The notes below the pieces were generated by a model, which saw nothing but the letters and a program-made list of their open reading frames with translations, made no database searches and had not been told where the DNA came from. This document shows, in pieces, positions 17,886 to 28,600 of a stretch of DNA of 50,437 bases (position 1 is its first letter; each line of letters opens with the position of its first letter). This stretch comes from Candidatus Uhrbacteria bacterium (GTDB taxonomy: Bacteria > Patescibacteriota > Patescibacteriia > UBA9934 > GWF2-40-263). The stretch covers positions 1 through 50,437 of the forward strand of contig JACPHT010000003.1 of NCBI GenBank assembly GCA_016188475.1. The letters run 5' to 3'. The position numbers were made by a program, and so were the translations under genes.

Positions 17886-20218
17886 TCATCATCAATTTTT
17901 TCTTCCCAATCAACTTCTTCTTCATCTGAAATTTCGTCAGTAGATCCTTCGGCTTCGCTCACTTCGTTCGTTTCGCTCGGGATGACATTGGAGTTTGTTT
18001 GATCCACTTCAGCTTCTTCAACCTCTTCAGCTTCTTTAACTTCCTCCCCCCACGCTTCTTCATAGTCATCTTGTGCGATCGGCATTCCTTCTTTTATATT
18101 TCCTCCAGGCGGCCACTCGTCAATCAATACCTCACGCGGTCTTGAACCGTCAGGTGGCCCTATAACACCTGCTTGTTCGAGCAGATCCATTATTCGAGCG
18201 GCTCGCGAATATCCAATACGAAGTCGTCTTTGAAGCAAAGACGTTGAGGCTTTTCCAGATTGTAAAACAACTCGAACAGATTCCTCAAGCATAGGATCGC
18301 TGTCTTCTGGATTATCAAAAACAGTTCCTGCTTTTGTAATTTCTGTGATTGCCAAGTTGTAATCAGGTTCTCCTTTTTTGCGTAGGAAAGAAACTATCCG
18401 TTCGATTTCTTTTGATGAAACAAACGCGCCTTGCAAGCGTTTTGGCTTTGATATTTCAGCGCTTGTGAAAAGCATGTCGCCGCGGCCTAGAAGTTTTTCA
18501 GCCCCTGATTGGTCAAGGATCGTTCGCGAATCAGTTTGTGAAGCAACAGCAAACGCGATTCGTCCTGGAATGTTTGCTTTGATGAGGCCAGTTATTACAT
18601 CAACACTTGGACGCTGAGTTGCAAGCACAAGATGAATTCCAACAGCCCTCGCCATTTGCGCAATGCGAACAATTGTTGCTTCAACTTCACGTCCGCTTGC
18701 TGACATTAAGTCAGCGAGTTCATCAATCAAAACAACAATTTTTGGCATTCGTTCTTCAACTTTGGCATTGTAATCATCGATGTTTCGCGCGCCGTGTTTT
18801 GAAAGCATGTCAAGGCGTCGTTCCATTTCTCGCACAGTCCATTTAAGAGCGTTTATTGTGTCATCAACTCCAATGATAGGTGGAACAAGCAGGTGTGGAA
18901 TTCCAGCATACACTGTTAGTTCAACGCGTTTTGGATCAACCAAAACGAACTTCAAATCATCCGGGCCGTATTGATAAATAAGAGACAAAATAATTGTGTT
19001 AAGGCACACGCTTTTTCCAGAACCAGTTGCTCCGGCAACAAGAAGATGAGGCATTTTATCAAGAGAGATCATGCAAGTTCCGCCAGACACATCTTTTCCA
19101 AGCGGAATTGCAAGAGCGCCTTTCCATTCACGATATGCTTTGGTCTCCATAACATCGCGAAGCGTAACTGTTGCGACTTTTGTATTTGGAACTTCAATAC
19201 CAACCAAGGATTTTCCTGGGATCGGGGCTTCCATACGAATTGGATGCGCTGCAAGAGCAAGAGCGAGATCATTTTGCAAACTCACAATTCTAGCGAGCTT
19301 TATTCCTTGTGCAGGACGAAGTGTATATTGCGTAACTGTTGGCCCGACAGAAATATTTCCCATTTCAACATCAATTCCAAATTCATGAAATGTTTTTTCG
19401 ATTATTTGTTTGTTGCGTTCAATGTCGCCGGATTGAGCTTTTGAAGTTGAACGATCAAGAAGCGTTAGCGGAATGTTTATTTGGCGCCGTTGTTTTGTCG
19501 CAAGAAGAGTTTCTTGTTGCGTGGTTGCCTTTACAGGGGTCGCATGAAATTCGTGTTCCTCCTCCTCTTCAACCCCATCTTCTTCTTCAACTTCTCCAGC
19601 TTCTTCTTCTACTACTCCAACCTCTTCAGCTTCTTCAACTTTTCTTTTAAACATTCCACAAATCCAACCTGTCAGATGAGTTTGTGTTGGAGCAAAATGA
19701 CGAAGGGAAGCGTTAAACGCGAGCATGATTGAAATGAAAAGCAAAGCGATCGCGATTACGATTGCTCCCCAGTAGCCTACAAACATCGGTAAAAGCAAAC
19801 CCAAGAATTGACCAAGATATCCGCCAGCAGAGGAAAGATTTTGAGTAAACGGATCAGGCTTGTTAACAAGCAAAAGATTCAGTATTGAATTGAATGACAA
19901 GAAAAAGAAAAACAGTCCGAGTAAATTCCAAGTTGAAAAAGTGCCGCGCTCTGGATATGCAAGAGTCGCGCCTATCATTATCAAAACAATTGGAACAATA
20001 AAGCGATCAAATCCGAAAAATTGAGATAAACCGGAATTTATGATCGTTCCAAGACTTCCAGCAATTTGAAAAAATGACAAGAACATTAGCGCCGCGATTG
20101 CAAAAAGCAACACGACAATAATGCCGCGTTTTGTTTCTTGGTTTAGCTCGATTCCAAGGATAGAAGCCTTATTTTCCTCCTCTGCTCGTTTATATGAGCG
20201 TTTTCGTCGTCTTGACAT
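17873..20218 (-). CDS. ftsK: DNA translocase FtsK/SpoIIIE
   Basis: 781 residues from ATG 20218; a GTG at 20224 would add two. Four membrane helices lie within residues ~28-165. A very acidic linker follows (EEVGVVEEEAGEVEEEDGVE) at ~195-225, then the motor: Walker A VAGATGSGKSVCLNT near 400, Walker B IVVLIDELADL, and a gamma-like winged-helix region (LQRRLRIGYSRAARIMDLLE). It pumps chromosomal DNA through the division septum. The acidic C-terminal tail is unusual and includes VIPSETNEVSEAEGS, encoded by a family B repeat. A TAAAAT box ends 6 nt before the ATG, so the mRNA is probably leaderless. Confidence 0.95.
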   Translation of the reverse strand: MSRRRKRSYKRAEEENKASILGIELNQETKRGIIVVLLFAIAALMFLSFFQIAGSLGTIINSGLSQFFGFDRFIVPIVLIMIGATLAYPERGTFSTWNLLGLFFFFLSFNSILNLLLVNKPDPFTQNLSSAGGYLGQFLGLLLPMFVGYWGAIVIAIALLFISIMLAFNASLRHFAPTQTHLTGWICGMFKRKVEEAEEVGVVEEEAGEVEEEDGVEEEEEHEFHATPVKATTQQETLLATKQRRQINIPLTLLDRSTSKAQSGDIERNKQIIEKTFHEFGIDVEMGNISVGPTVTQYTLRPAQGIKLARIVSLQNDLALALAAHPIRMEAPIPGKSLVGIEVPNTKVATVTLRDVMETKAYREWKGALAIPLGKDVSGGTCMISLDKMPHLLVAGATGSGKSVCLNTIILSLIYQYGPDDLKFVLVDPKRVELTVYAGIPHLLVPPIIGVDDTINALKWTVREMERRLDMLSKHGARNIDDYNAKVEERMPKIVVLIDELADLMSASGREVEATIVRIAQMARAVGIHLVLATQRPSVDVITGLIKANIPGRIAFAVASQTDSRTILDQSGAEKLLGRGDMLFTSAEISKPKRLQGAFVSSKEIERIVSFLRKKGEPDYNLAITEITKAGTVFDNPEDSDPMLEESVRVVLQSGKASTSLLQRRLRIGYSRAARIMDLLEQAGVIGPPDGSRPREVLIDEWPPGGNIKEGMPIAQDDYEEAWGEEVKEAEEVEEAEVDQTNSNVIPSETNEVSEAEGSTDEISDEEEVDWEEKIDDEWIK
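17944..17991. repeat. Family B dispersed repeat inside ftsK
   Basis: GATCCTTCGGCTTCGCTCAC followed by TTCGTTCGTTTCGCTCGGGA and TGACATTGG: a family B copy expanded by an internal CTTCG-type duplication. It encodes VIPSETNEVSEAEGS in the FtsK tail. Confidence 0.8.
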
Positions 20219-20224
20219 GTGCAC

Positions 20225-20275
20225 ATTTTATCAGTTGGATCGGTTCTTGACAAAATCCGGATTTTGTGATAGATT
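20225..20275. promoter_or_regulatory. Back-to-back promoters sharing one -35 element (ftsK / orphan leader)
   Basis: Plus: TTGACA (20247-20252), 17 nt, TAGATT (20270-20275). Minus: TTGTCA (20248-20253 complement), 17 nt, TAAAAT (20225-20230 complement), with the ftsK ATG 6 nt beyond. The two -35 boxes overlap by five bases. Confidence 0.7.
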
Positions 20276-20281
20276 TTATCG

Positions 20282-20396
20282 TTCTTAAACAATTATAAAA
20301 AATTTTCGCGTTTCTGGAGAGAGTCGCGAAAAATTAAGGAAATCCCGTGTTTGGCGATATATTCGCTATCTCTCCAGACATGGGATTTTTTTTTCA
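20282..20396 (+). ncRNA. Structured leader RNA ending in an intrinsic terminator
   Basis: Hairpin 1 is TTTTCGCG (20303-20310) with CGCGAAAA (20325-20332). The terminator is AAATCCCGTGT (20340-20350) with ACATGGGATTT (20378-20388), then a T-run. The hairpin-1 loop TCTGGAGAGA (20313-20322) is a perfect 10-nt complement of TCTCTCCAGA (20369-20378), which lies in and beside the terminator. That allows a pseudoknot or an antitermination switch. No known riboswitch class recognised. Confidence 0.6.
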
Positions 20397-20407
20397 AAGT
20401 GAACTTT

Positions 20408-20566
20408 TAAAACCGTTTATGGAGGACGAGAACCCACCCTGACGCGATCCCTGATGCAAATAAGGTGAAAACTTTCTTTGCACCTTGTGGATTCGTCACG
20501 TTACTTATATCTACGGCCATGCCTAGATCACTATGTAACATTCTCGACCTCCATGAGCGGTTTTAT
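20408..20566 (+). promoter_or_regulatory. Second structured leader segment upstream of orphan gene
   Basis: AAAACCGTTTATGGAGGACG (from about 20410) pairs with CGACCTCCATGAGCGGTTTT (ending about 20566), a ~24-bp imperfect helix enclosing ~110 nt. Inside it, AAGGTG (20461-20466) pairs with CACCTT. It lies between the upstream terminator and the Shine-Dalgarno sequence of the 20633 gene. Confidence 0.45.
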
Positions 20567-20632
20567 TGTAGGAGAATAAACATTGGTTCAACAAATTCCT
20601 TGATGAGACGATTGAGGATGAAGGAGGGGATA

Positions 20633-21754
20633 ATGGAGATTAGGACAACGCCAAAGCCGCAGGTTGCGGCGGCAACGCCAAAGGTTCGTACAACGCAAGT
20701 TTCTGTTGCGCTTGGTGCTTCAAAGTTCGTTCCCGGAACAAGGCCGGCAGGAGTTGACAATATGGAAAAGGCGGTTGAGAGAAGACCGTCGCAGTTAGCT
20801 CACAGCACGATCGGTGAGACGGTCGGAACACAGCTCAATACAGAGGTCGCGCGACAAAAGCGAATCGATCGCGCGAAGTTCGCTGGGGTGATCGGTAGCG
20901 CTAAGAAAGCACTGATTCGAGCGCGCGCACAGAGTTCAACGACCACAGTCGAACTTGCAGTCGATGAGATTTGTGAGCGTCTAGGAGAAGCTGTAAAGCT
21001 CGACGCAAAGCGTCGTTCGCGATCAGAGCTTGTCGCGTTCATTGGATCAGACTGGAGCGAGCTCGATCGTTTGCTTCTCAAAGTCTACATGACTGTCACA
21101 GTTGTTCCTGATTCGCTTCTAGGTTCTGTGACTGTTCCTCAGTGTAGATATCGTCTTCACAAAGACGGACCTCCAAGAGAAGTGAATGGACATATTTCTC
21201 TGAATGGTTCTGATAATAAGATCGAGGTCGTCCGTCTCAAAGGAAAACGCCCGACGTCTATCCCGGAGCCTATTCGACAGATATCTTCGTCAGAACCGGT
21301 CGATCCGCCAAAGGCGCGAATCATTTACAGGGACGGCGATCACTACGGTTCTGGTCCTTTGCTCGAACTGCCGGACGATCGCCATGCATTTATGGGGGAG
21401 ATCGACGGCAAGCCCGAACGGCTTATGGGCGCAGGTCATGTCGCGTACATGAAGTGTGTCGATGGTGTGTGGGTCTACTATCCTTATGCCACTGACCGAA
21501 AACACTGTTCTGATGTTCCGCTTATAGGATCATTCCGTCGCAGATTTATAGATCCAAGTCAGCTTAAGTGCGACTACGATCCGATCAAAATTCCGCTCTT
21601 TACTTTCATTTATGAAGTTCGAGGAAAAATTCAAGCGCAACTTATTGGCTTGAACGAACTCGGCCTTGTGAAGTCAGTAGAAGTTCCTTGGAGCGATGAT
21701 CTTGTCGCAGAGGAATTTGTCGAGATCACACATGGCTTCTCGACTGTGCAGTAA
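20633..21754 (+). CDS. Orphan protein, 373 residues
   Basis: ATG 20633 is chosen because AAGGAGGGG ends 3-4 nt before it; the frame is open further upstream but runs through the structured leader. No known family. The N-terminal ~90 residues are low-complexity and basic (TTPKPQVAAATPKVRTTQVS). A helical middle follows (AKKALIRARAQSSTTTVELA), then a beta-rich C-terminal half with aromatic clusters (GVWVYYPYATDRKHCSDVP). There is no signal peptide or membrane helix. Codons end mostly in C or G (GTC, ATC, CTC), unlike ftsK and rpoB beside it. It is a single-gene unit with its own promoter, ~350-nt leader and terminator. Confidence 0.75.
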   Translation: MEIRTTPKPQVAAATPKVRTTQVSVALGASKFVPGTRPAGVDNMEKAVERRPSQLAHSTIGETVGTQLNTEVARQKRIDRAKFAGVIGSAKKALIRARAQSSTTTVELAVDEICERLGEAVKLDAKRRSRSELVAFIGSDWSELDRLLLKVYMTVTVVPDSLLGSVTVPQCRYRLHKDGPPREVNGHISLNGSDNKIEVVRLKGKRPTSIPEPIRQISSSEPVDPPKARIIYRDGDHYGSGPLLELPDDRHAFMGEIDGKPERLMGAGHVAYMKCVDGVWVYYPYATDRKHCSDVPLIGSFRRRFIDPSQLKCDYDPIKIPLFTFIYEVRGKIQAQLIGLNELGLVKSVEVPWSDDLVAEEFVEITHGFSTVQ

Positions 21755-21761
21755 TTGGGCA

Positions 21762-21790
21762 GGGTCCACCCTCTCTTGGACCCACTTTTT
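21762..21790 (+). terminator. Terminator of the 373-residue orphan gene
   Basis: GGGTCCA (21762-21768) pairs with TGGACCC (21777-21783) and is followed by five T residues. Confidence 0.85.
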
Positions 21791-21844
21791 CTTCTCTCCA
21801 CAATTCGTTTTAGACGATATTATAGTGAGAAGATTGGGTGATTA

Positions 21845-21881
21845 ACTTGATATTTTTCAAAAAGTCACTAAAATATCAAGT
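21845..21881. promoter_or_regulatory. 12-bp perfect inverted repeat
   Basis: ACTTGATATTTT (21845-21856) and AAAATATCAAGT (21870-21881) with a 13-nt loop, just upstream of the rod-like RNA. It may be an operator or an RNA hairpin. Confidence 0.45.
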
Positions 21882-21890
21882 GTTATTGCG

Positions 21891-22110
21891 CTTCCTTTTT
21901 GCAAGGCTGCGATGTGGGGTACGATATTTCCGAATGAAAACCGCGAGCATAGCTGTGTTCCTAACGGGATGCGGCAAAATCTCTCTCCTCATGCTCAGAT
22001 GTTTTGACTCGGTAACTCTTTCGTGGCTTCACTTCGCAGCCTTGGGAAAAGGAGGCTGTGGATAAATCCAAGCTAACAAAGGACCTGAAAACGGTCTTTT
22101 TGCTTTTTTT
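21891..22110 (+). ncRNA. Rod-like structured RNA with terminator, 6S-like shape
   Basis: The ends pair: CTTCCTTTT (21891-21899) with AAAAGGAGG (22047-22055), and CAAGGCTGCGA (21902-21912) with TCGCAGCCTTG (22034-22044). Inside, CCGA/TCGG, AAAAC/GTTTT and GAGCAT/ATGCTC continue the rod. An intrinsic terminator follows (AAAGGACC 22078-22085 / GGTCTTTT 22093-22100, then T-rich). The ~165-nt size and bulged rod resemble 6S RNA, but no diagnostic sequence was recognised and the promoter is unclear. The SRP core motif is absent. Confidence 0.5.
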
Positions 22111-22129
22111 AGCCAAAAAACAATAACTC

Positions 22130-22190
22130 TTGACAATCCACTGAAAGTTAACATATAGCACTTGACGACAATACTGGCGCATGTTACTAT
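22130..22190 (+). promoter_or_regulatory. Tandem rpoBC promoters
   Basis: P1: TTGACA (22130-22135) with TATAGC (22154-22159). P2: TTGACG (22162-22167), 17 nt, TACTAT (22185-22190). The leader is ~190 nt. Confidence 0.65.
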
Positions 22191-22251
22191 CTCGTTGCTT
22201 TCGTCATTTTTTAGCTGATTTAAGCTAAACTTGACAAAAAATTTGATGCCT

Positions 22252-22375
22252 CGTTTGTGGCTGAACGGTCAACCAGGCAGTTTTCCATCTAAAGAACTCA
22301 CCCACTCTTTGATGGCCCTCTCAACCCACAAACAAAATAAATAAAGGAGCCCACTATAATTGGGTTTCCTTTTTG
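22252..22375 (+). promoter_or_regulatory. rpoB leader with attenuator-like hairpin
   Basis: GTTTGTGG (22252-22259) pairs with CCACAAAC (22326-22333). Then GGAGCCCA (22346-22353) pairs, with one bulge, with TGGGTTTCC (22361-22369), followed by TTTTTG, an intrinsic-terminator shape only 10 nt before the rpoB ATG. Confidence 0.5.
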
Positions 22376-22384
22376 TTTAATTTT

Positions 22385-25300
22385 ATGCCTATATACCGCC
22401 GCACTCAGGTTCAGAAACGAGAACGTAAAGTCTTCAATAGAGCTGTGGATGCCTTGGAGCTCCCTGATTTGATTGAAGTTCAACGACGTTCGTATCGCTG
22501 GTTTTTTGATGAAGGAATAAGAGAGTTATTCAAAGAAGTCACGCCAATTCGTGATTTTATCGGTCGTGATCTTGAACTTTATTTTGACGATTATTATTTG
22601 GACGAGCCGAAGTTTGATGAAAAAACATCACGCATGAAAAACGTAACTTTTGAAGCTCCGCTTCGAGTGAAAACGCGTCTTGTAAACTTGCGAACAAAGG
22701 ATGTTAAAGAGCAGGAAATCTATTTAGGCGATCTTCCAATTATGACTCCACGTGGAACTTTTGTTATCAACGGAGTTGAGCGTGTTGTTGTTTCCCAACT
22801 TGTGCGAAGCGCTGGGGCATTTTTTACAGCAGAGATTTATCGTGGACGTCGCTATTATGGTGCAAAGATAATTCCAAACCGTGGAGCGTGGCTTGAATTT
22901 GAGACTGATCCAAAAAATGTGATTTGGGTAAAGATTGATCGAAAACGCAAAGTCCCTGTCACCGCTCTCATGCGTGCGTTTGGTATTTCAACCGATGAAG
23001 AAATCCTGTCTTTCTTCAAAGACATAGACACACATCCAATCAATCATTATATCGAAGCGACTCTAAATAAAGACATATCTAAAAACGAAGACGATGGTTT
23101 GATTGAAGTGTATAAGCGTATTCGCCCAGGAGATCGCGCAACGGCTGATAATGCAAAAAGTCTTATCCATTCAATGTTTTTTAATTTTGATCGATACGAT
23201 TTGGGAAAAGTCGGGCGATACAAATTTAATTTACGTTTTAATGATGATGTTTCACCAGAAGCAGTTGCTGAAGAACAGAAGCGCATTATCAGAAAAGAAG
23301 ATCTCGTAAAAATTATTCGCGAAATTATCAATCTAAACATCACACAAGGTGATCCTGACGATGTTGATCATTTGGGTAATCGTCGCGTGCGAGCTGTTGG
23401 AGAGCTCATCCAAGGACGGTTCCGAGTTGGACTTGCTAGAATGGAGCGCATTATCAAAGACCGAATGTCAACTCAAGACATCGGCGCTTTGACTCCTGGC
23501 AAGCTTATCAACGCTCGTCCTGTTATTGGAGCTGTGCGAGAATTTTTCATGAGCTCACAGCTTTCTCAATTCATGGATCAAACAAACCCGCTTGCAGAGC
23601 TCGAACACAAACGTCGACTTTCTGCTATGGGGCCAGGCGGTCTTTCACGCGAGCGTGCAGGTTTTGAAGTTCGCGATGTCCACCCAACTCACTATGGTCG
23701 TATTTGTCCTATTGCAACTCCTGAAGGTCCGAACATCGGGCTTATCGGTCACCTAGCGTCCTATGCGATCATCAATGATTATGGATTCATTGAAACCCCA
23801 TATCGCAAGGTTGTAAAAGAAGAAAAAAATGGCAAAAAAGTTGCAAGAGCGACTGAGGAAGTTGAATTTATTAACGCGTTTAAGGAAGAGCGATCAGTTA
23901 CGGTTCCTTCAACAGTGCCAATCGATGAAAATGGATATTTTGTTGACGAATTTATTGGTGGACGCAAATACGGCGAGCCGAAAGTTGTTTCACAATATGA
24001 AATTGATTACATGGACGTTTCTTCAAAGCAGATCGTTTCAATTGGGACAGCTCTTATTCCATTTTTGGAACACGATGACGCGACCCGCGCGCTCATGGGA
24101 ACAAACATGCAACGCCAAGCTGTTCCAACTATTAAACCTGATGCGCCAATTATTGGAACCGGCGTTGAAAAACGTTCAGCAAAAGATTCAGGCCACGTTG
24201 TTGTTGCGGAACAAGAAGGGGAAATCACACGAGTTGATTCAAGTGGAATTCAAATCACAGATAAACACAATAATGTGTTTGATTATGAGTTGAAAAAGTT
24301 TTTGCGTTCAAACAATTCAACAGCGATCAATCAACGACCAGTTGTTGATAAAGGACAGAAAATTAAAAAAGGCGATGTTGTTGCTGATTCATCTGCTGTT
24401 GACCATGGTGAACTCGCGCTTGGTCAAAATTGTTTGGTTGGATTTATGGCATGGGATGGATATAACTTTGAAGACGCGGTCATTATTTCCGAAAGGCTTG
24501 TGCACGACGACAGATTTACTTCAGTTCACATTGAAAACTACACAATTGATGTTCGCGACACAAAACTTGGTCCTGAAATTGTAACATCTGACATCCCGAA
24601 CGTTTCAGAAGAAAAATTAAAACATCTTGATGCTGAAGGAATAATCCGTATCGGAGCTGAAGTTAAATCAGGAGATATCTTGGTTGGAAAAATTACTCCA
24701 AAAGGTGAAACAGAACTTTCAGCTGAAGAAAAATTGCTTCGAGCAATCTTCGGAGAAAAGGCGCGTGATGTTCGCGACTCTTCTTTGTATCTTGAGCATG
24801 GCGAACACGGAAAAGTTGTTGATGTAACAATATTTTCACGAGAAGCCGGAGACAAGCTTTCGCCAGGTGTAATCAAATCAATTCAAGTTACCATTGCTGA
24901 TCTAAGAAAAATTCAAGTCGGTGACAAGGTCGCTGGACGTCACGGAAACAAAGGCGTTATTTCTAAGGTCGTTCCAATGGCTGACTTGCCGTTTTTGGCT
25001 GACGGAACCCCGCTTGATGTGATTCTCACACCTCTTGGCGTTGTTTCACGTATGAACCTTGGACAGATTCTTGAAGTCCATTTGGGTCTTGCGGCAAACG
25101 CGCTTGGATACAACGTAACAACCCATGTTCTAAATGGTGTGACAGAAGAACAAATTCATGAAGAATTGAAAAAAGCCGGTATGTCAACAACAGGTCAAGT
25201 TGAACTTTATGACGGAAGAAATGGAGAAAAGTTTGAAAACCCTGTGACGATCGGATACATGTACATTCTAAAACTTTCTCACATGGTTGAAGATAAAATG

Positions 25301-25639
25301 CATCAACGCTCAATCGGCCCTTACTCGCTCATCACACAGCAACCGCTTGGCGGAAAAGCGCAATTCGGAGGACAACGTTTCGGAGAAATGGAAGTGTGGG
25401 CTTTGGAAGCATACGGAGCCGCGCACACTCTTCAGGAAATTCTAACTATCAAATCAGATGACGTTCCAGGTCGCTCAAAAGCATATGAATCAATCATCAA
25501 AGGCGATCCAATAAGAAAAGTTAATATTCCAGAATCATTTAACGTGCTTGTTCGCGAGCTCAAAGGACTGTGTTTGGATGTTGAGCTTATGAAAGATAAT
25601 AAAAAGGTCGAATTACCAGGGGAGAAAAAGTCAAAGTAA
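22385..25639 (+). CDS. rpoB: RNA polymerase beta subunit
   Basis: 1084 residues from ATG 22385 ([20 protein letters not shown]); the in-frame TTG at 22373 falls in the leader hairpin tail. Conserved blocks in order: [39 protein letters not shown] (the rifampicin region), [37 protein letters not shown] and [20 protein letters not shown]. Shorter than E. coli RpoB (1342) because lineage-specific inserts are absent, as usual in CPR. It forms the catalytic cleft with RpoC, encoded 6 nt downstream. rplJ/rplL are not directly upstream; instead there is a leader with tandem promoters and an attenuator-like hairpin. Confidence 0.98.
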   Translation: MPIYRRTQVQKRERKVFNRAVDALELPDLIEVQRRSYRWFFDEGIRELFKEVTPIRDFIGRDLELYFDDYYLDEPKFDEKTSRMKNVTFEAPLRVKTRLVNLRTKDVKEQEIYLGDLPIMTPRGTFVINGVERVVVSQLVRSAGAFFTAEIYRGRRYYGAKIIPNRGAWLEFETDPKNVIWVKIDRKRKVPVTALMRAFGISTDEEILSFFKDIDTHPINHYIEATLNKDISKNEDDGLIEVYKRIRPGDRATADNAKSLIHSMFFNFDRYDLGKVGRYKFNLRFNDDVSPEAVAEEQKRIIRKEDLVKIIREIINLNITQGDPDDVDHLGNRRVRAVGELIQGRFRVGLARMERIIKDRMSTQDIGALTPGKLINARPVIGAVREFFMSSQLSQFMDQTNPLAELEHKRRLSAMGPGGLSRERAGFEVRDVHPTHYGRICPIATPEGPNIGLIGHLASYAIINDYGFIETPYRKVVKEEKNGKKVARATEEVEFINAFKEERSVTVPSTVPIDENGYFVDEFIGGRKYGEPKVVSQYEIDYMDVSSKQIVSIGTALIPFLEHDDATRALMGTNMQRQAVPTIKPDAPIIGTGVEKRSAKDSGHVVVAEQEGEITRVDSSGIQITDKHNNVFDYELKKFLRSNNSTAINQRPVVDKGQKIKKGDVVADSSAVDHGELALGQNCLVGFMAWDGYNFEDAVIISERLVHDDRFTSVHIENYTIDVRDTKLGPEIVTSDIPNVSEEKLKHLDAEGIIRIGAEVKSGDILVGKITPKGETELSAEEKLLRAIFGEKARDVRDSSLYLEHGEHGKVVDVTIFSREAGDKLSPGVIKSIQVTIADLRKIQVGDKVAGRHGNKGVISKVVPMADLPFLADGTPLDVILTPLGVVSRMNLGQILEVHLGLAANALGYNVTTHVLNGVTEEQIHEELKKAGMSTTGQVELYDGRNGEKFENPVTIGYMYILKLSHMVEDKMHQRSIGPYSLITQQPLGGKAQFGGQRFGEMEVWALEAYGAAHTLQEILTIKSDDVPGRSKAYESIIKGDPIRKVNIPESFNVLVRELKGLCLDVELMKDNKKVELPGEKKSK

Positions 25640-25645
25640 AAATAT

Positions 25646-28600
25646 ATGTTCAAAAAACAAGACTCGCTTAAGTCAACAGACTTTGACTCGATCCGCCTAC
25701 GCTTGGCTTCGCCTGAGGTCATGCGTTCTTGGTCATTCGGAGAAGTGTCAAAACCTGAAACAATCAATTACCGCACACAGAAACCTGAAAAAAGCGGTTT
25801 GTTTGCTGAAGAAATTTTTGGACCATCAAAAGATTGGGAATGTTATTGTGGAAAGTACAAGAAAATTCGTTATAAAGGAATTGTTTGCGACAAATGCGGG
25901 GTTGAAGTTACACACTCAATTGTTCGGCGTGAGCGCATGGGGCACGTCGAGCTCGCATGCCCGATCACGCACATTTGGTTTTTGCGCGGTGTGCCTTCCA
26001 AAATCGGAACAGTGCTTGACATGTCAATTCAGAATTTGGAAAAAGTTATTTATTTTGCGAGCTTCATAATCACCAACATAAACGAAGAAGCAAAAGAACA
26101 AACTATTGAACAAGTTAAACAAGAAAAAAAGAGCAAAGAGAAAATGATCGAAGGGGAATTCAAACGCGATATTGGACGCCTTGAAGAAAAATTTGGAACT
26201 GACGAAAAGAAAATCAAACAAGAAATGCATCGTCTTGAAGAAATTCGAGATCAAAAAACAGAGGAGCTGACTTCGGATTATGAACAGGTTATGAATGATC
26301 TCGAAGACATGAAAGTTTTGTCTATTATTTCTGAACAGACATATCATGATTGGTCGCTCAAGTATGGCCATATTTTTGAGGCTGGAATTGGAGCGGGAGC
26401 TGTTCAAGAAATGTTAAGGCGCGTGAATGTTGAGGAAACTATGAAGGCGCTTGAAGAGGAACTTGAAGATGCGACAAAAACAAAACGCGATCGTTTGCTT
26501 AGACGTCTTAAACTTCTCAAGTCCCTTCACATCAACAACATCAAACCAGGATGGATGGTTTTGGAAGTCGTTCCAATTATTCCTCCGGATCTTCGTCCAA
26601 TGGTTCCGCTTGATGGTGGCAGATTTGCTACTTCGGATTTGAACGATCTTTATCGCAGAGTAATAAACCGTAACAATCGTCTAAAGCGTTTGTATGAACT
26701 CAACGCGCCTGAAGTTATTTCTAGAAACGAAAAACGCATGTTGCAGGAAGCTGTTGATGCGCTTATTGATAATAGCGCTCGTCACAGCAAAACTGTTATT
26801 GCGGCAACAGGGAAAAAGCGCCAGCTTAAATCTCTGGCTGATCAGTTAAAAGGAAAGCAAGGTCGTTTTCGACAAAATTTGCTTGGAAAGCGTATTGATT
26901 ATTCTGGACGAAGCGTCATTGTTGTTGGTCCTCATCTTAGACTCGATCAATGCGGGATTCCAAAGAAAATGGCGCTTGAACTTTTCAAGCCGTTTATTAT
27001 TTCAAAATTGATTGAGCGTGAGTACGTTCACAATATCAGAAGCGCCAATCGTTTTATCGAGTCAGACAGACCAGAGACTTGGGATATTTTGGAAGAGATT
27101 ATTAAGGACGCGTTTGTTCTGTTGAACCGCGCTCCAACTCTTCACCGTCTTGGTATTCAAGCATTTCGTCCAACACTTATCGAAGGAAAAGCAATTCAGA
27201 TTCATCCGCTTGTTTGTGATGCGTACAACGCAGACTTTGACGGTGACCAAATGGCAGTCCATGTTCCACTCACAGAAGAAGCGCGTGCAGAAGCTCGAGA
27301 GATAATGCTCTCATCCAAAAACTTGCTTAAGCCAGCGCACGGTGGCCCTGTTGCAACGCCTGGAAAAGATATTGCTTGGGGAATTTTTTATCTTACAATG
27401 GAGCTCACACCAATGCCGAAAGAAAAAATAGGTCTCCCGATTTTTTCAGATGAAACAGACGCGCTTTATTCTGTTCGAACAGGCCATCTTAAATGGAGAG
27501 ATTGGTGTGTTGTCCGTTTGAAAAACGGCGAAACGCTTATCACAAGCCCAGGCCGTGTGATCGTGAACATGCAGTTTCCTCCAGAAGTTCCATTCATGAA
27601 TCAAACACTTGGGAAAAAGGAGCTTTCAAACATCGTTAAATACTATCTAGAACTTAACGGCTCTGAACTCACAGCGCAGTTCCTCGACCGTTTGAAAGAG
27701 CTTGGGTTTGAGTATTCGACTCAAGCAGGTTATTCATGGGGAATGTCAGCTCTGCCAACTGTCAAAAACAAGCCAGCATTAATTGCTGAAGGAGAAAATC
27801 GTTTGCGTGAAACTGAAGAATTTTTTGCGCAAGGGCTTCTCACTTCAACAGAGAGGCACTCGTCAATTATTAAAATTTGGAGTGAGATCAAAGATCGTAT
27901 TGCCGACGAAGCCAAAAAATCTTTGCCTAAAGATAACCCAGCATACACAATGATCGAGTCGGGCGCGCGCGGGACTTGGGGTCAGATGACGCAGATGGTT
28001 GGAATGAAAGGACTTGTCGCAAACCCAGCCGGAGAAATTATTGAACTTCCTGTTAAGTCATCATTCAAAGACGGTTACGACGTTCTTGAATTCTTTATCT
28101 CTTCTCACGGTGTTAGAAAAGGTTTGACTGACACAGCTCTTCGTACAGCCAACGCTGGATATCTCACTCGACGTTTGGTTGATGTTGCGCAAGACGTGAT
28201 TGTTAGAGAGGAAGATTGCGGAGACGATCAAGGAGTTCATCTTTCAAAAGAAGAATCAGAAGAAATTGGCGAACCGCTTCTTGTTCGTATTCTTGGACGT
28301 TTTGCTCTGTCTGACGTTAAAAAACCTGGCGGTCGAAAAGTTATAGTCAAAGCCGGAGAGATAATTACAGAGGGACATATTCGTGAACTTGAAGCCGCAG
28401 GAGAAAATCTTGCGGAGGCTCATGTTCGAAGTGTTACAACATGCCGCTTGCGCAGAGGTGTTTGCCGAAAATGTTATGGATACGACCTTGCGTTCAACAA
28501 GCTTGTTCGTATGGGAACTGCCGTTGGAATCATGGCCGCTCAATCAATCGGAGAACCAGGTACACAGCTTACGATGCGTACTTTCCATACAGGAGGTGTT

